Origin: Planctomycetota bacterium
Lineage (GTDB): Bacteria; Planctomycetota; UBA8742; UBA2392
Direction: 5' to 3'
Length of the DNA: 64,000 nt
Assembly (NCBI GenBank): GCA_020638635.1
Contig: JACKIE010000005.1
Location: 150,607-214,606 of the forward strand
A program made the translations under genes and the position numbers. The notes under the pieces are model-generated. The model was not told the origin of the DNA. It did no database searches and worked only from the letters and a program-made list of their open reading frames with translations. Below are positions 8,938 through 16,489 of the stretch, in pieces (the stretch's first letter is position 1; each line of letters opens with the position of its first letter).

Positions 8938-9020
8938 AACCGCGAAGGTCCGCAAAGGGCCGCGAAGAAGAGGCTGATGGCGACAGGAAACTTCGCGGTA
9001 CTTTGCGGCGCTTCGCGGTT
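8938..9020. repeat. Phased inverted repeat (cgcgaag / cttcgcgg type)
   Basis: Units GCGAAG, GCAAAG and GCGAAG spaced 10-11 bases apart are followed, after about 20 bases, by the same units reversed (CTTCGCGG, TTTGCGG, CTTCGCGG). Similar elements sit at 33396-33464 and 55460-55542, with half copies at 17156-17182. Confidence 0.8.
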
Positions 9021-9032
9021 CCATCAGGTTCC

Positions 9033-9062
9033 ATTGGTTATTGGAAATTGGTAATTGGTCAT
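9033..9062. repeat. Short ATTGG-type tandem repeat
   Basis: Four near-copies of a 7-8 base ATTGG(A/T)(A/T) unit directly upstream of tsaB. Confidence 0.6.
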
Positions 9063-9100
9063 TTGCTGTTCAAGCAGCGTTCAATCACGATCGATAACCC

Positions 9101-9820
9101 ATGGACGGCACCATCCTCGCAATCGAGTCTTCCGGCGACATGGGCGGCGCCGCGGTTCTCCGCGACGGCGAACTTGAGTCCGAAGTCGAGGTCTCCGGCC
9201 CGCGCCGCCACGGCGCCGAGCTGATGACCTGCATCGACCGCGCGATGATCGACGCCGCCCTCAACCGCGCCGACATGGACGTGATCGCCGTCAACTGCGG
9301 CCCCGGCAGCTACACCGGCCTGCGCATCGGCCTGGCCACCGCGGCGGCGCTGGGCTTTGCGCTGGACAAGCCGGTGGTGGGAGTGCCCTGTTTCGAAGCC
9401 ATGGTGCTGCAATACGTGATGGCGCCGGACTTTGCTGTCGAGCTCAAGCGCGAGCTGTGGCCGGTGCTGGACGCACGCCGCGACGAGGTGATGACTGCGC
9501 GCTTTCTGTATGAGGGCGGCCAGTTCGTGCGCGAGACCGAAGACATGCTGGTGGCGCCCGACAAGCTGCATGAGCAGGCGCAGCGCCAGGCCATTGTGTT
9601 CGGCGCCGGCGTGCCGCCCTACGAGGGCAGGTTCAACCACGACCACCTGTTCGTCGATCACCGCGATTTCGTGCTGAAGCCCGCCAGCCTCGCGTTGGCA
9701 GCCTTCCGCCAGCTCGCCGAGGTGAAGTCCGCCGCCGACCTGCCGCGTGAGCCGGTGCAGCCCCGCTATTTCCGGCGCGTGCTGGCCAAAACCATCGCGG
9801 AGCGGGCAAAAGAAGTCTGA
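9101..9820 (+). CDS. tsaB: tRNA threonylcarbamoyladenosine biosynthesis protein TsaB
   Basis: 239 residues, the usual TsaB length. The ASKHA-fold start ILAIESSGDMGGAAVL and the signature GPGSYTGLRIGLATA near residue 67 are diagnostic. TsaB partners TsaD and TsaE in adding the threonylcarbamoyl group to A37 of ANN-decoding tRNAs. TsaD and TsaE are not in the window. An AcnGDH-like repeat-rich spacer of 200 bases separates it from glmM, so it likely has its own promoter; no clear one was found. Confidence 0.92.
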   Translation: MDGTILAIESSGDMGGAAVLRDGELESEVEVSGPRRHGAELMTCIDRAMIDAALNRADMDVIAVNCGPGSYTGLRIGLATAAALGFALDKPVVGVPCFEAMVLQYVMAPDFAVELKRELWPVLDARRDEVMTARFLYEGGQFVRETEDMLVAPDKLHEQAQRQAIVFGAGVPPYEGRFNHDHLFVDHRDFVLKPASLALAAFRQLAEVKSAADLPREPVQPRYFRRVLAKTIAERAKEV

Positions 9821-9822
9821 CG

Positions 9823-9890
9823 ATTTTGGATTTTGGATTCTGGATTTTGGATTCAGCCCGGACGTGGAATCCGAAATTCAGAATCTAAAG
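9823..9890. repeat. TTTTGGATT-type interspersed repeat
   Basis: Four copies of (A/C)TTTTGGATT or TTCTGGATT on the left, followed by reversed partial units (AATCCGAAATTC, AGAATCTAAA) on the right. It fills most of the gap between tsaB and the aldehyde dehydrogenase. Confidence 0.75.
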
Positions 9891-9925
9891 TGTCACCGAA
9901 CCTGTTGCATTACAAAGGACAAGAC

Positions 9926-11377
9926 ATGGCTCTCGTAGAAGTCCCGAAGGAATTCCCGACAAGGCTGTTCATCAACGGCGAATTCGTTGACGCTGCCGAC
10001 AAGCGCACCTTCGACAACATCAACCCCGCCACCGAGGAACTGATCGCCAAGATCGCCATGGCAGGCAAGGCCGACCTCGACGCCGCCATCGAGGGCGCGA
10101 AGAAAGCCCAGCCCGAGTGGGCGGCCGCGCCACCCGCCAAGCGCGCCAACCTGATCTGGAAGATCGGCGACGAGATCATGAAGCGCCGCCACGAGTTCGC
10201 GGCCCTGGAGGCCATGGACTCCGGCAAGCCCTACAAGGAGTGCTTCAGCATCGACGTGCCCATGGCCGCCGACCACTTCAAGTACTTCGCGGGCGTGCTG
10301 CGTTCGCTGCAGGGCGAGACCATCCCCGTCAACGACAACCTGTTCGTCTACACCCTGCGCGAGCCGCTGGGCATCGTGGCCGGCATCACGCCCTGGAATT
10401 TCCCGCTGCTGATGGCCGCGCGTAAGATCGCCCCCGCCATCGCGGCCGGCAACGCCGTCATCCTCAAGCCCGCCAGCCCCACGCCCCTGACCGCCAACCT
10501 GCTGGCCGAGTGCATCCGCGAGGCGAAGATCCCCGCGGGCCTGGTCGCCGTGCTGAACGGCAAGGGCAGCGAGATCGGCCAGGCCATCGTCGAGCACCCG
10601 GACATCGCCGCCATCAGCCTGACCGGCAGCACGCAGGTCGGCGTGAAGATGATCCGCGACGCCGCGCCCACGCTGAAGAAACTGACCATGGAACTGGGCG
10701 GCAAGTCGCCCAACGTGATCTTCGCCGACTCCGACCTCGACACGGCCGTGAAGGGCGCCCAGGCCGCGATCTTCTACAACAAGGGTGAGGTCTGCACGGC
10801 GGGCTCACGCCTGTTTGTGGAGGCCAAGGTGTACGACGAGGCGGTCGAGAAGCTGGCCGCGCGCGCCAAGAAGATGACCTGCGCCAACCCGCTCGATGAA
10901 GACTGCAAGTACGGCCCGCAGAACAACAAGGCCCAGTTCGACACCACCATGGGTTACATCGAGAAGGGCAAGAAGGAAGGCGCCAAGCTGGTGGCCGGCG
11001 GCGAGCGCATGGGCGACAAAGGCTACTTCGTGGCGCCCACGGTGTTCGCCGACTGCACGCCCGAGATGACCATCAGCCGTGAAGAAATTTTCGGCCCGGT
11101 GCTGGCGGTGCAGAAGTTCAGCGAGTTCGACGAACTGGTGGAGAAGGCCAACGGCAGCGAGTACGGCCTGGCCGCGGGTGTCTGGACGCGCGACGTAAGC
11201 AAGGCGCACAAGTACGCCAAGGCCATCAAGGCCGGCGCCGTGTGGGTGAACTGCTACAACTGGTATGACTCGGCGGTGCCCTACGGCGGCTACAAGCTCA
11301 GCGGCTACGGCCGCGAAATGGGCCTGCAGGGCCTCACCAACATGACCCAGACCAAGAGCGTGTGGGTGCAGTTGTAG
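9926..11377 (+). CDS. NAD(P)-dependent aldehyde dehydrogenase
   Basis: 483 residues from ATG 9926, which has AAGGAC nine bases upstream; the frame opens earlier (9833) but only into repeat DNA. It oxidises an aldehyde to the acid. The general-base Glu256 lies in TMELGGKSPNVI and the catalytic Cys290 in GEVCTAGSRLF, with the standard 34-residue spacing. ITPWNFPLLMAARKIAPAIAAGN is the cofactor-site helix near 155. The sequence resembles the betaine/2-aminomuconate/phenylacetaldehyde group, but the substrate is not assigned. Its last 57 bases recur at 11921 (56 of 57 identical) and, degenerate, at 12524. Confidence 0.92.
   Translation: MALVEVPKEFPTRLFINGEFVDAADKRTFDNINPATEELIAKIAMAGKADLDAAIEGAKKAQPEWAAAPPAKRANLIWKIGDEIMKRRHEFAALEAMDSGKPYKECFSIDVPMAADHFKYFAGVLRSLQGETIPVNDNLFVYTLREPLGIVAGITPWNFPLLMAARKIAPAIAAGNAVILKPASPTPLTANLLAECIREAKIPAGLVAVLNGKGSEIGQAIVEHPDIAAISLTGSTQVGVKMIRDAAPTLKKLTMELGGKSPNVIFADSDLDTAVKGAQAAIFYNKGEVCTAGSRLFVEAKVYDEAVEKLAARAKKMTCANPLDEDCKYGPQNNKAQFDTTMGYIEKGKKEGAKLVAGGERMGDKGYFVAPTVFADCTPEMTISREEIFGPVLAVQKFSEFDELVEKANGSEYGLAAGVWTRDVSKAHKYAKAIKAGAVWVNCYNWYDSAVPYGGYKLSGYGREMGLQGLTNMTQTKSVWVQL
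11321..11377. repeat. ALDH 3'-end repeat, copy 1 (coding)
   Basis: Last 57 bases of the aldehyde dehydrogenase gene including its TAG stop. Copy 2 lies exactly 600 bases downstream. Confidence 0.95.
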
Positions 11378-11635
11378 ATGCCCGAGCGGCCTGAATGGTG
11401 GGAGTATGAGCTGGATGTTTCAAACCCGCATCTGCGGGAGAAGATGATCGTTCGCCGCTTCAACGAAGTAGACCTGCGGGATATGATGGAACACGGTTTG
11501 GCGTTGAAACCGGACTACGAACCCGGTCGCTGGATTCTGGAAACGACGTTCGAGAACGCACCCTGGGAGGTCGTTCTGGAGCCGAATGAGGGCAGCAAGC
11601 GGCTGATTGTTGTAACGGCGTACGAAGTGTACTGA
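11378..11635 (+). CDS. DUF4258-like small protein (first copy)
   Basis: 85 residues, starting in the base right after the ALDH stop (TAGATG). It has PEWWEYELDVSNPHL, then RRFNEVDLRDMMEHG and ends PWEVVLEPNEGSKRLIVVTAY. The pattern fits the DUF4258 family, which has a RelE/BrnT-like small fold. It overlaps the next gene by one base (TGATG). It is about 40 percent identical by eye to the protein at 11987. DUF4258/DUF2283 neighbours resemble toxin-antitoxin pairs in size and order, but nothing here shows toxicity. Confidence 0.7.
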   Translation: MPERPEWWEYELDVSNPHLREKMIVRRFNEVDLRDMMEHGLALKPDYEPGRWILETTFENAPWEVVLEPNEGSKRLIVVTAYEVY

Positions 11636-11901
11636 TGCCTGATTTTCCATATCTGCAGGTTACGTTCCGCGACGGCAAGTTTTTTGCCGCATACCTGTAC
11701 TTGGCCGAGCCCAAGGGGGAGCATCGGCCGAAGACGAAGCGGTTGTCCGGCTCTGTGTTGCTGGACATTGACGAGCAGGGAAACGCTGTCGGCGTGGAGA
11801 TTCTCTCCCGCGACGGGCTTGACGCGGATACGCTGAATGCGCTGCTCAAGCCCTACGGAGTTCGCACCATCCAGCCACGTGAATTGTCCACCGCCGCCTG
11901 A
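11635..11901 (+). CDS. DUF2283-like small protein (first copy)
   Basis: 88 residues. The core VLLDIDEQGNAVGVEILS near residue 42 is the signature of DUF2283, a small protein family of unknown function. It follows the DUF4258-like gene with a one-base overlap, so the pair is co-translated. The second pair at 11987-12522 has the same order and overlap style. Confidence 0.72.
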   Translation: MPDFPYLQVTFRDGKFFAAYLYLAEPKGEHRPKTKRLSGSVLLDIDEQGNAVGVEILSRDGLDADTLNALLKPYGVRTIQPRELSTAA

Positions 11902-11920
11902 AGCTCGCCGGCTGGTAGCG

Positions 11921-11977
11921 GGCCTGCAGGGCCTCACGAACATGACCCAGACCAAGAGCGTGTGGGTGCAGTTGTAG
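11921..11977. repeat. ALDH 3'-end repeat, copy 2 (non-coding scar)
   Basis: 57 bases identical to the end of the aldehyde dehydrogenase except one C-to-G change. It is preceded by a non-ALDH sequence and so cannot be translated as part of that enzyme. Confidence 0.95.
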
Positions 11978-11986
11978 GAGGCGGTG

Positions 11987-12244
11987 GTGCCGGACTGGCC
12001 TGAATGGTGGAGTTGGGAGCTGGCAATCATTGAGCATGCGGAGGAGCGCATGCAGGTTCGCCACTTCACCGAGGTCGAACTTCGCGATATGCTTGAAAGA
12101 GCATCCGGCTATCGGGCGGGGCGCGTTCCCGGGCGATGGTTGATCGAGACCCGACACGATGGGGAGGCCTGGATTGTGGTGGTAGAGCCCAACCCGGCAC
12201 ACCGGCAGCTGGAAGTAGTGACGGCGTTCAAGGCAAAGAAATGA
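11987..12244 (+). CDS. DUF4258-like small protein (second copy)
   Basis: About 85 residues from GTG 11987, five bases after GGAGG; a GTG at 11984 is too close to that site. It shares PxWPEWWSWEL, RHFTEVELRDMLERA and PGRWLIETRHDG with the first copy but is clearly diverged. It overlaps the next gene by four bases (ATGA). It sits right after ALDH tail copy 2, as the first copy sits after the real ALDH end. Confidence 0.7.
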   Translation: MPDWPEWWSWELAIIEHAEERMQVRHFTEVELRDMLERASGYRAGRVPGRWLIETRHDGEAWIVVVEPNPAHRQLEVVTAFKAKK

Positions 12245-12522
12245 TCGGGACGAGCCTGCAAGTGACTTACCGGCGCGGCAAACCCTACGTCGCGTACTTC
12301 TATTTGCCCCATGAGCGCTCGGACAGCGCGGCGGACACACGGGCATTCAGCGACGACCTCGTTGTGGACTACGCCGACGACGGTCGACCCATCGGCATCG
12401 AGATTGTTTCACCGGGGTACGTGACACGCTCCGAGGTTGCGTCGCTGCTGCGGCATCTCGGGCTTGATCCCGCGCTGCTGACAGAATTCGAGCCGGTACT
12501 AGCCAGAGCCGAAGCGGCGTAG
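12241..12522 (+). CDS. DUF2283-like small protein (second copy)
   Basis: 93 residues from ATG 12241, overlapping the previous stop by four bases. The DUF2283 core LVVDYADDGRPIGIEIVSPG lies near residue 43. A longer frame from 12136 runs through the DUF4258-like gene and is rejected. It is followed at once by the degenerate third ALDH tail. Confidence 0.72.
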   Translation: MIGTSLQVTYRRGKPYVAYFYLPHERSDSAADTRAFSDDLVVDYADDGRPIGIEIVSPGYVTRSEVASLLRHLGLDPALLTEFEPVLARAEAA

Positions 12523-12523
12523 C

Positions 12524-12575
12524 GCATTGCGTTACCGACATCGCCCAGACCAACAGCGTGTGAGTTCAGTTGTAA
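12524..12575. repeat. ALDH 3'-end repeat, copy 3 (degenerate)
   Basis: 52 bases that align without gaps to the ALDH end at 41 of 52 positions, including CCCAGACCAA and CAGCGTGTG. Located directly after the second gene pair. Confidence 0.75.
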
Positions 12576-12578
12576 CAG

Positions 12579-13157
12579 ATGCTTGCGCACCTCCTACTTC
12601 AGGCAAATGCAGTTGATGCCGTGCCGGGTCGTCCGGCCGCGTTTGGCATCGGATGCTGCATTACTCCATTTCTGATGCTCGCAGCGACGGCGTGGGTTTT
12701 TATGAAGTGGCCGCAACACGCCGGCGGGCGCATTCTCGTGGGTGGGTTGCTGGCAGTACTTCCCTTTCTCGGGCTGGGGCTCCGCTTGGTTGCCGGAGAG
12801 AGCTTCACTGTTGAGTTGATTGGTGCTTCAGGGGGGCATTTGTTGTGGATCGGGCTCTTTGTGTACTCGGTAGTTCAGATTCGCCGTTCCGAGCTTGAGG
12901 AGCCGCCAGTACCACCACCCGTGCGCAAGAGGTCTGCGCTGGTGCAAGAGCCTGAATTGCCGGCGGAAACACGATTCGAAGGTGTGGACCCTTTGGAACT
13001 GCTGACGAACGGGGCTCCACCGGAGACGCCAGTGTTTGCCCGCTGTAAGAAGTGCATGGGGCGGTGGCGGACGACGCTGGGAGAAATTCATGGGCTGGAA
13101 ACGTGTCCAAAGTGCAACGACTTTCGGCCTACGCTGAACATCAGCCGTGTGGAGTAA
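12579..13157 (+). CDS. Membrane protein with C-terminal zinc ribbon
   Basis: 192 residues. Three hydrophobic segments at about 22-42, 50-66 and 84-100 are followed by a proline-rich linker and a C-terminal CKKC...CPKC pair (about residues 151-179) typical of a rubredoxin-like zinc ribbon. It resembles the protein at 14263 in layout (membrane helices, acidic/proline linker, CxxC...CxxC end), so the two may be distant paralogues. Function is unknown. Confidence 0.7.
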   Translation: MLAHLLLQANAVDAVPGRPAAFGIGCCITPFLMLAATAWVFMKWPQHAGGRILVGGLLAVLPFLGLGLRLVAGESFTVELIGASGGHLLWIGLFVYSVVQIRRSELEEPPVPPPVRKRSALVQEPELPAETRFEGVDPLELLTNGAPPETPVFARCKKCMGRWRTTLGEIHGLETCPKCNDFRPTLNISRVE

Positions 13158-13216
13158 TCCACTGTCGCGTCCGAAAGCGGCGAGATTGCCTCGCCGCTTT
13201 CTGTTATCTCCTGTGC

Positions 13217-13771
13217 ATGGCGCTGGATTTCGACAACTGCTACCGGGCACTGGCCGCGCGCGACCGTCGCTTCGACGGCCGTTTCTTCGTGGGCGTCAAA
13301 TCCACACGCATCTACTGCCGCCCGGTCTGCCCCGCCCGCACGCCGCGCCGCGACCGCTGCAGCTTTTACGCCACGGCCGCCGAGGCCGAGGCCGCAGGCT
13401 TCGTGCCCTGCCTGCGCTGCCGGCCGGAACTGGCACCGGGCCACGCCAGCGTGGACGCCAAGGCGCAACTGGCCAAACGCGCGGCCGTGATGCTGGAGAA
13501 GAACGCAGGCCTGCGCATCGAGACGCTGGCCGCGCGCCTGGGCGTGACGGCCCGCCACCTGCGCCGAGCATTGCGCGACGAGCTTGGCGTGACGCCCACG
13601 CAGTTGCGGCAACGCAGCCGCATCGCGAAAGCCAAACAACTGCTGCAGAAGACGAAGCTGCCCCTGACGCGCATCGCCTACGACAGCGGCTTCGCCAGCC
13701 TGCGTCGTTTCAATGCTGCGTTCCGGCAACTGGAAGGCCGCGCGCCATCCGCCTTGAGGAAAGCCCAATGA
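13217..13771 (+). CDS. Ada-type methylphosphotriester-DNA methyltransferase / AraC-family regulator (AdaA-like)
   Basis: 184 residues. Residues 1-75 form the Ada zinc domain: RRFDGRFFVGVKSTRIYCRP and later CLRCRPE carry the four zinc-site cysteines, one of which accepts methyl groups from phosphotriesters in DNA. Residues about 95-180 are an AraC-type helix-turn-helix domain. It lacks the O6-methylguanine transferase domain of E. coli Ada; that function is in the next gene, which overlaps it by four bases. This is the AdaA/AdaB arrangement known from Bacillus, and methylated AdaA likely activates the operon. A longer frame from 13052 overlaps the previous gene and is not used. Confidence 0.88.
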   Translation: MALDFDNCYRALAARDRRFDGRFFVGVKSTRIYCRPVCPARTPRRDRCSFYATAAEAEAAGFVPCLRCRPELAPGHASVDAKAQLAKRAAVMLEKNAGLRIETLAARLGVTARHLRRALRDELGVTPTQLRQRSRIAKAKQLLQKTKLPLTRIAYDSGFASLRRFNAAFRQLEGRAPSALRKAQ

Positions 13772-14229
13772 GTTACAGCGCTACCATGGAATCGCCAATC
13801 GGCCCGCTGCTGCTGACCTGCAACGACTCCGGCCTCACCAGCCTGCAGATGGGCGCCCGCGCCGAGCACGAGCAAGACCACCCGCTGCTGCAACAGGCGC
13901 GCAGGCAGCTTGAGGAATACTTCGCGGGCGAGCGCACGGAGTTCACGCTGCCGCTCGTGCCCCAGGGCACGGAGTTCCAGCGCGCGGTGTGGCAACAACT
14001 GTGCGCCATTCCCTTCGCGGAAACCGCCAGCTACGGCCAGGTCGCCGCGCGCGTGGGCAGGCCCAAGGCCTCACGCGCGGTGGGGGCGGCCAACGGCGCC
14101 AACCCGATCGCCATCATCGTGCCCTGCCACCGCGTTATCGGCGCGAACGGCTCGCTGACGGGCTTCGGCGGCGGCCTGCAGCGCAAGCAATGGCTGCTGC
14201 AACACGAGCGCGAGCATGACCGGCCGTAG
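13768..14229 (+). CDS. ogt: Methylated-DNA--protein-cysteine methyltransferase
   Basis: 153 residues. The active-site motif PCHRVIG is present, preceded by SYGQVAARVGRPKASRAVGAA, which holds the DNA-binding helix and Arg finger. The enzyme removes alkyl groups from O6 of guanine by suicide transfer to the PCHR cysteine. The four-base overlap with the Ada-like gene shows one adaptive-response unit. Confidence 0.93.
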   Translation: MSYSATMESPIGPLLLTCNDSGLTSLQMGARAEHEQDHPLLQQARRQLEEYFAGERTEFTLPLVPQGTEFQRAVWQQLCAIPFAETASYGQVAARVGRPKASRAVGAANGANPIAIIVPCHRVIGANGSLTGFGGGLQRKQWLLQHEREHDRP

Positions 14230-14262
14230 TGCCGTTTTCGCGAAGTTCGCTATGATCACGGC

Positions 14263-15039
14263 ATGGAGCTGCTGCTGATTCTCGCGCAAACCAGGCAGGC
14301 AAGTACCGAAAGCGCCGCCTTCGGGCTCGGCCAGGTGATTTTCTACGGCGCACTCGCCTTCCTGCTGGTGCTGACGGTGGTAAGTACCCGCATCGTCATG
14401 GAGTGTGTGCGCAAGAAGTACGTCAGCCCGCTGATCATGGCGCCTGTGTTGTACGGCACCAGCCTCGGGCCTTTCCTGCTGATTCTGTTGACCCTGGGCG
14501 GAGTGCTGCCCGAATCGGATGGTGTGTTCTACGCCTTCCTGCTCAGTCCCGCTTTGTGGATCCTGGCTCTGGTTGTCTACACCTTCGTGTCGGAGCCGAA
14601 AAAGCGCGCCGAGGTTGCCGCGGAAAACGAACGCCTCGGAGCGCTCTACTCGGACCTGGATGCCCCCGTCGGCACGGCGGCCGTGAATCCACAACCGCCC
14701 GCAGCAGACGAGTTCACCGTCGATGACGTCGTAGACGCCGAGCCGGAGCCTACCCCCCGCCGTGCGGTCACGCTTCCCGCGGCTGACAGCGACGACGGCC
14801 CCGGCGGCGCCAGCCAGCAGACGCTCAAGCGCATGTCGCTGGAGGAAGTCGAGCAGAAGGCGGCCAAAGGACCGCGCGCCGGCGAAGTGCCCGGCAACCC
14901 GATCCTGCCCGACGAAGTAGTCAAGATCCGCTGCCTGGCCTGCGACAAGAAGATGAAGGCCGAGGGCTCCAAGTTCATGAAGCAGCGCCGTTGCCCCGCC
15001 TGCAAGGCCGAGCCCTTCCGCTACGTGACGGCCGTCTAG
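14263..15039 (+). CDS. Membrane protein with C-terminal zinc ribbon
   Basis: 258 residues. Three hydrophobic segments at about 24-45, 57-76 and 87-105 are followed by an acidic, proline-rich linker and a C-terminal ribbon CLACDKKM...RRCPACKAEPF. The zinc ribbon is separated from the membrane part by about 100 residues of low complexity. A TATGAT stretch at 14250-14255 may be a -10 box, but no -35 was found. It shares layout with the protein at 12579. Function unknown. Confidence 0.72.
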   Translation: MELLLILAQTRQASTESAAFGLGQVIFYGALAFLLVLTVVSTRIVMECVRKKYVSPLIMAPVLYGTSLGPFLLILLTLGGVLPESDGVFYAFLLSPALWILALVVYTFVSEPKKRAEVAAENERLGALYSDLDAPVGTAAVNPQPPAADEFTVDDVVDAEPEPTPRRAVTLPAADSDDGPGGASQQTLKRMSLEEVEQKAAKGPRAGEVPGNPILPDEVVKIRCLACDKKMKAEGSKFMKQRRCPACKAEPFRYVTAV

Positions 15040-15047
15040 GAGAGCCG

Positions 15048-15434
15048 ATGCCCACCGCCAACGCCACATTCCGGATCGCCAGCTGGAAGGAAGAACCCTA
15101 CAGCACCGAGCCGCAGAAGATGGTGCAGGCCAAGGTCGAGCGCAGCTTCGAGGGCGACCTGCAGGGCGCCAGCCACACCGAGTACCTGATGGCCTACACA
15201 CCCGCGGGCGCCAGCTTCGTGGGCCTGGAGCGTTTCAGCGGCACGCTGCACGGCAAGGCGGGTACGTTCGCGCTCCAGCGCGAGGGAAAGGTCGGCGCCG
15301 ACGGCATCGTGCACGAGACGTTCTTCATCGTCCCGGGTTCCGGCACCGGCGAGCTGGAGGGCATCAGCGGCAAAGGCTCATGGGATTCCGGCCACGCCGA
15401 CAGCTACCCGCTGACCTTCGAGTACGAGCTTTAG
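15048..15434 (+). CDS. DUF3224 family protein
   Basis: 128 residues from ATG 15048, with AGGAGAG just upstream and only eight bases after the previous stop. The sequence WKEEPYSTEP, VERSFEGDLQGASHTEYL and GSGTGELEGISGKGSW match DUF3224, a small beta-barrel family (allene-oxide-cyclase-like) without a known enzymatic role. Likely co-transcribed with the upstream membrane protein. Confidence 0.8.
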   Translation: MPTANATFRIASWKEEPYSTEPQKMVQAKVERSFEGDLQGASHTEYLMAYTPAGASFVGLERFSGTLHGKAGTFALQREGKVGADGIVHETFFIVPGSGTGELEGISGKGSWDSGHADSYPLTFEYEL

Positions 15435-15462
15435 TTCCAGGCAGTTCCCCCCAAGCCCGGGC

Positions 15463-15491
15463 TTGTCAATTCGCCTGTCCCGGGCCATATT
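15463..15491 (+). promoter_or_regulatory. Sigma70-like promoter of the enoyl-CoA hydratase gene
   Basis: TTGTCA at 15463-15468, 17-base spacer, CATATT at 15486-15491, and a start about 56 bases before the ATG at 15548. Confidence 0.5.
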
Positions 15492-15547
15492 CTCGAACTC
15501 TAAACCATTCCGGGCCGCGAAGGGGCGGCAGTTGAGGAGATATCAGC

Positions 15548-16381
15548 ATGGCCATTAAGCAACCGTCGGTAGACAAAGAACGCGAGTCGATGCAGGTCGT
15601 GAAGACCAGCCGTCCCGTCCCGGGCGTTTTCATGATCGAGCTCGCGGATCCGCCGGCCAACACCTACACGCACCAGATGTTCCGCCAGATGGACAACGCC
15701 ATGCTGGAGGCGCGCTTCGACGACGAAATCAGCGTCATCCTGATCACCGGCGAGGGCGAGAAGTTCTTCTGCGCCGGCGCCAACATCAAGATGCTCGAGG
15801 AGTCCAACCCGCACTGGAAGTACTTCTTCTGCCTTCACGCCAACGAGACCCTCAGCCGCCTCGAGCAGACCCCCAAGCTGGTGGTCGCCGGCCTCAACGG
15901 CCACACCGTGGGCGGCGGCCTCGAGATCGCCATGGCCGCGGATATCCGCATCGCGCGCCGCGACGCCGGCCGCTGCGGCCTGCCCGAGGTGAACCTGGGC
16001 GTGCTGCCGGGCACCGGCGGCACCCAGCGCCTGCTGCGCATGGTGGGCAAGAGCAAGGCCATCGAGCTGATGTGCACCGGCAAGCTGTTCAGCTTTGAGG
16101 AGGCGCTGGACTGGGGCATCGTGAACGAGATTTACGATGGCGACGCCAAGAGCTTCCGCGAGCAGATGATCGACTACTGCAAGCAGTTCACCCTGCCCAA
16201 CAAGGCCACCAAGGTGGTCGGCAACATCAAGCGCAGTGTACAGAGCGGCGCGGAAATGAGCTTCGAAAGCGGGCTGACCCTGGAGCGCGAACTCCAGAAG
16301 GCCCTGTTCGACAGCCAGGACGCCAAGGAAGGCTTAAATGCCTTCAACAGCAAGCGCACGCCCAGCTTCAAGGGAGTATAA
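15548..16381 (+). CDS. Enoyl-CoA hydratase/isomerase family protein
   Basis: 277 residues. Crotonase signatures are present: the oxyanion-hole segment EGEKFFCAGANIKML near residue 70 and NGHTVGGGLEIAMAADIRIA near 120, followed by GLPEVNLGVLPGTGGTQRLLRMVG. In enoyl-CoA hydratase the two glutamates come from this second region; the Glu of LPEVNLG is present. It likely hydrates 2-enoyl-CoA in fatty-acid or aromatic breakdown. GAGGAG lies seven bases upstream of the ATG, and a good terminator follows. The exact subfamily is not fixed. Confidence 0.88.
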   Translation: MAIKQPSVDKERESMQVVKTSRPVPGVFMIELADPPANTYTHQMFRQMDNAMLEARFDDEISVILITGEGEKFFCAGANIKMLEESNPHWKYFFCLHANETLSRLEQTPKLVVAGLNGHTVGGGLEIAMAADIRIARRDAGRCGLPEVNLGVLPGTGGTQRLLRMVGKSKAIELMCTGKLFSFEEALDWGIVNEIYDGDAKSFREQMIDYCKQFTLPNKATKVVGNIKRSVQSGAEMSFESGLTLERELQKALFDSQDAKEGLNAFNSKRTPSFKGV

Positions 16382-16395
16382 ACGAGAATCAGGGA

Positions 16396-16425
16396 GCCCC
16401 GAGCGGAAGCTCGGGGCCTTTGTTT
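16396..16425 (+). terminator. Rho-independent terminator after the enoyl-CoA hydratase gene
   Basis: Perfect GCCCCGAGC / GCTCGGGGC stem with a 4-base loop followed by CTTTGTTT. Confidence 0.85.
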
Positions 16426-16429
16426 AACA

Positions 16430-16489
16430 GCATCCACGCGACGACGCGACGAGCGCAACGGTCGCGATGCGTCGCGCGATGCGCTGTTA
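16430..16489. repeat. Hairpin repeat at the 3' end of the ankyrin gene
   Basis: Long imperfect palindrome bounded by TTAACAGC on the left and GCTGTTAG on the right; the ankyrin stop codon lies in the right end. A 33-base part (16433-16465) is repeated in inverted orientation at 17107-17139 with 29 of 33 matches. Confidence 0.75.

Noticed and set aside
6885..8939. 684-residue frame on the minus strand opposite glmM
   Set aside because: Shadow of glmM; composition rich in His, Arg and Ala and without any motif.
11378..12522. Firm call of two toxin-antitoxin systems
   Set aside because: Size, order and overlap fit, but neither family is shown here to be toxic or protective; reported only as DUF4258/DUF2283-like pairs.
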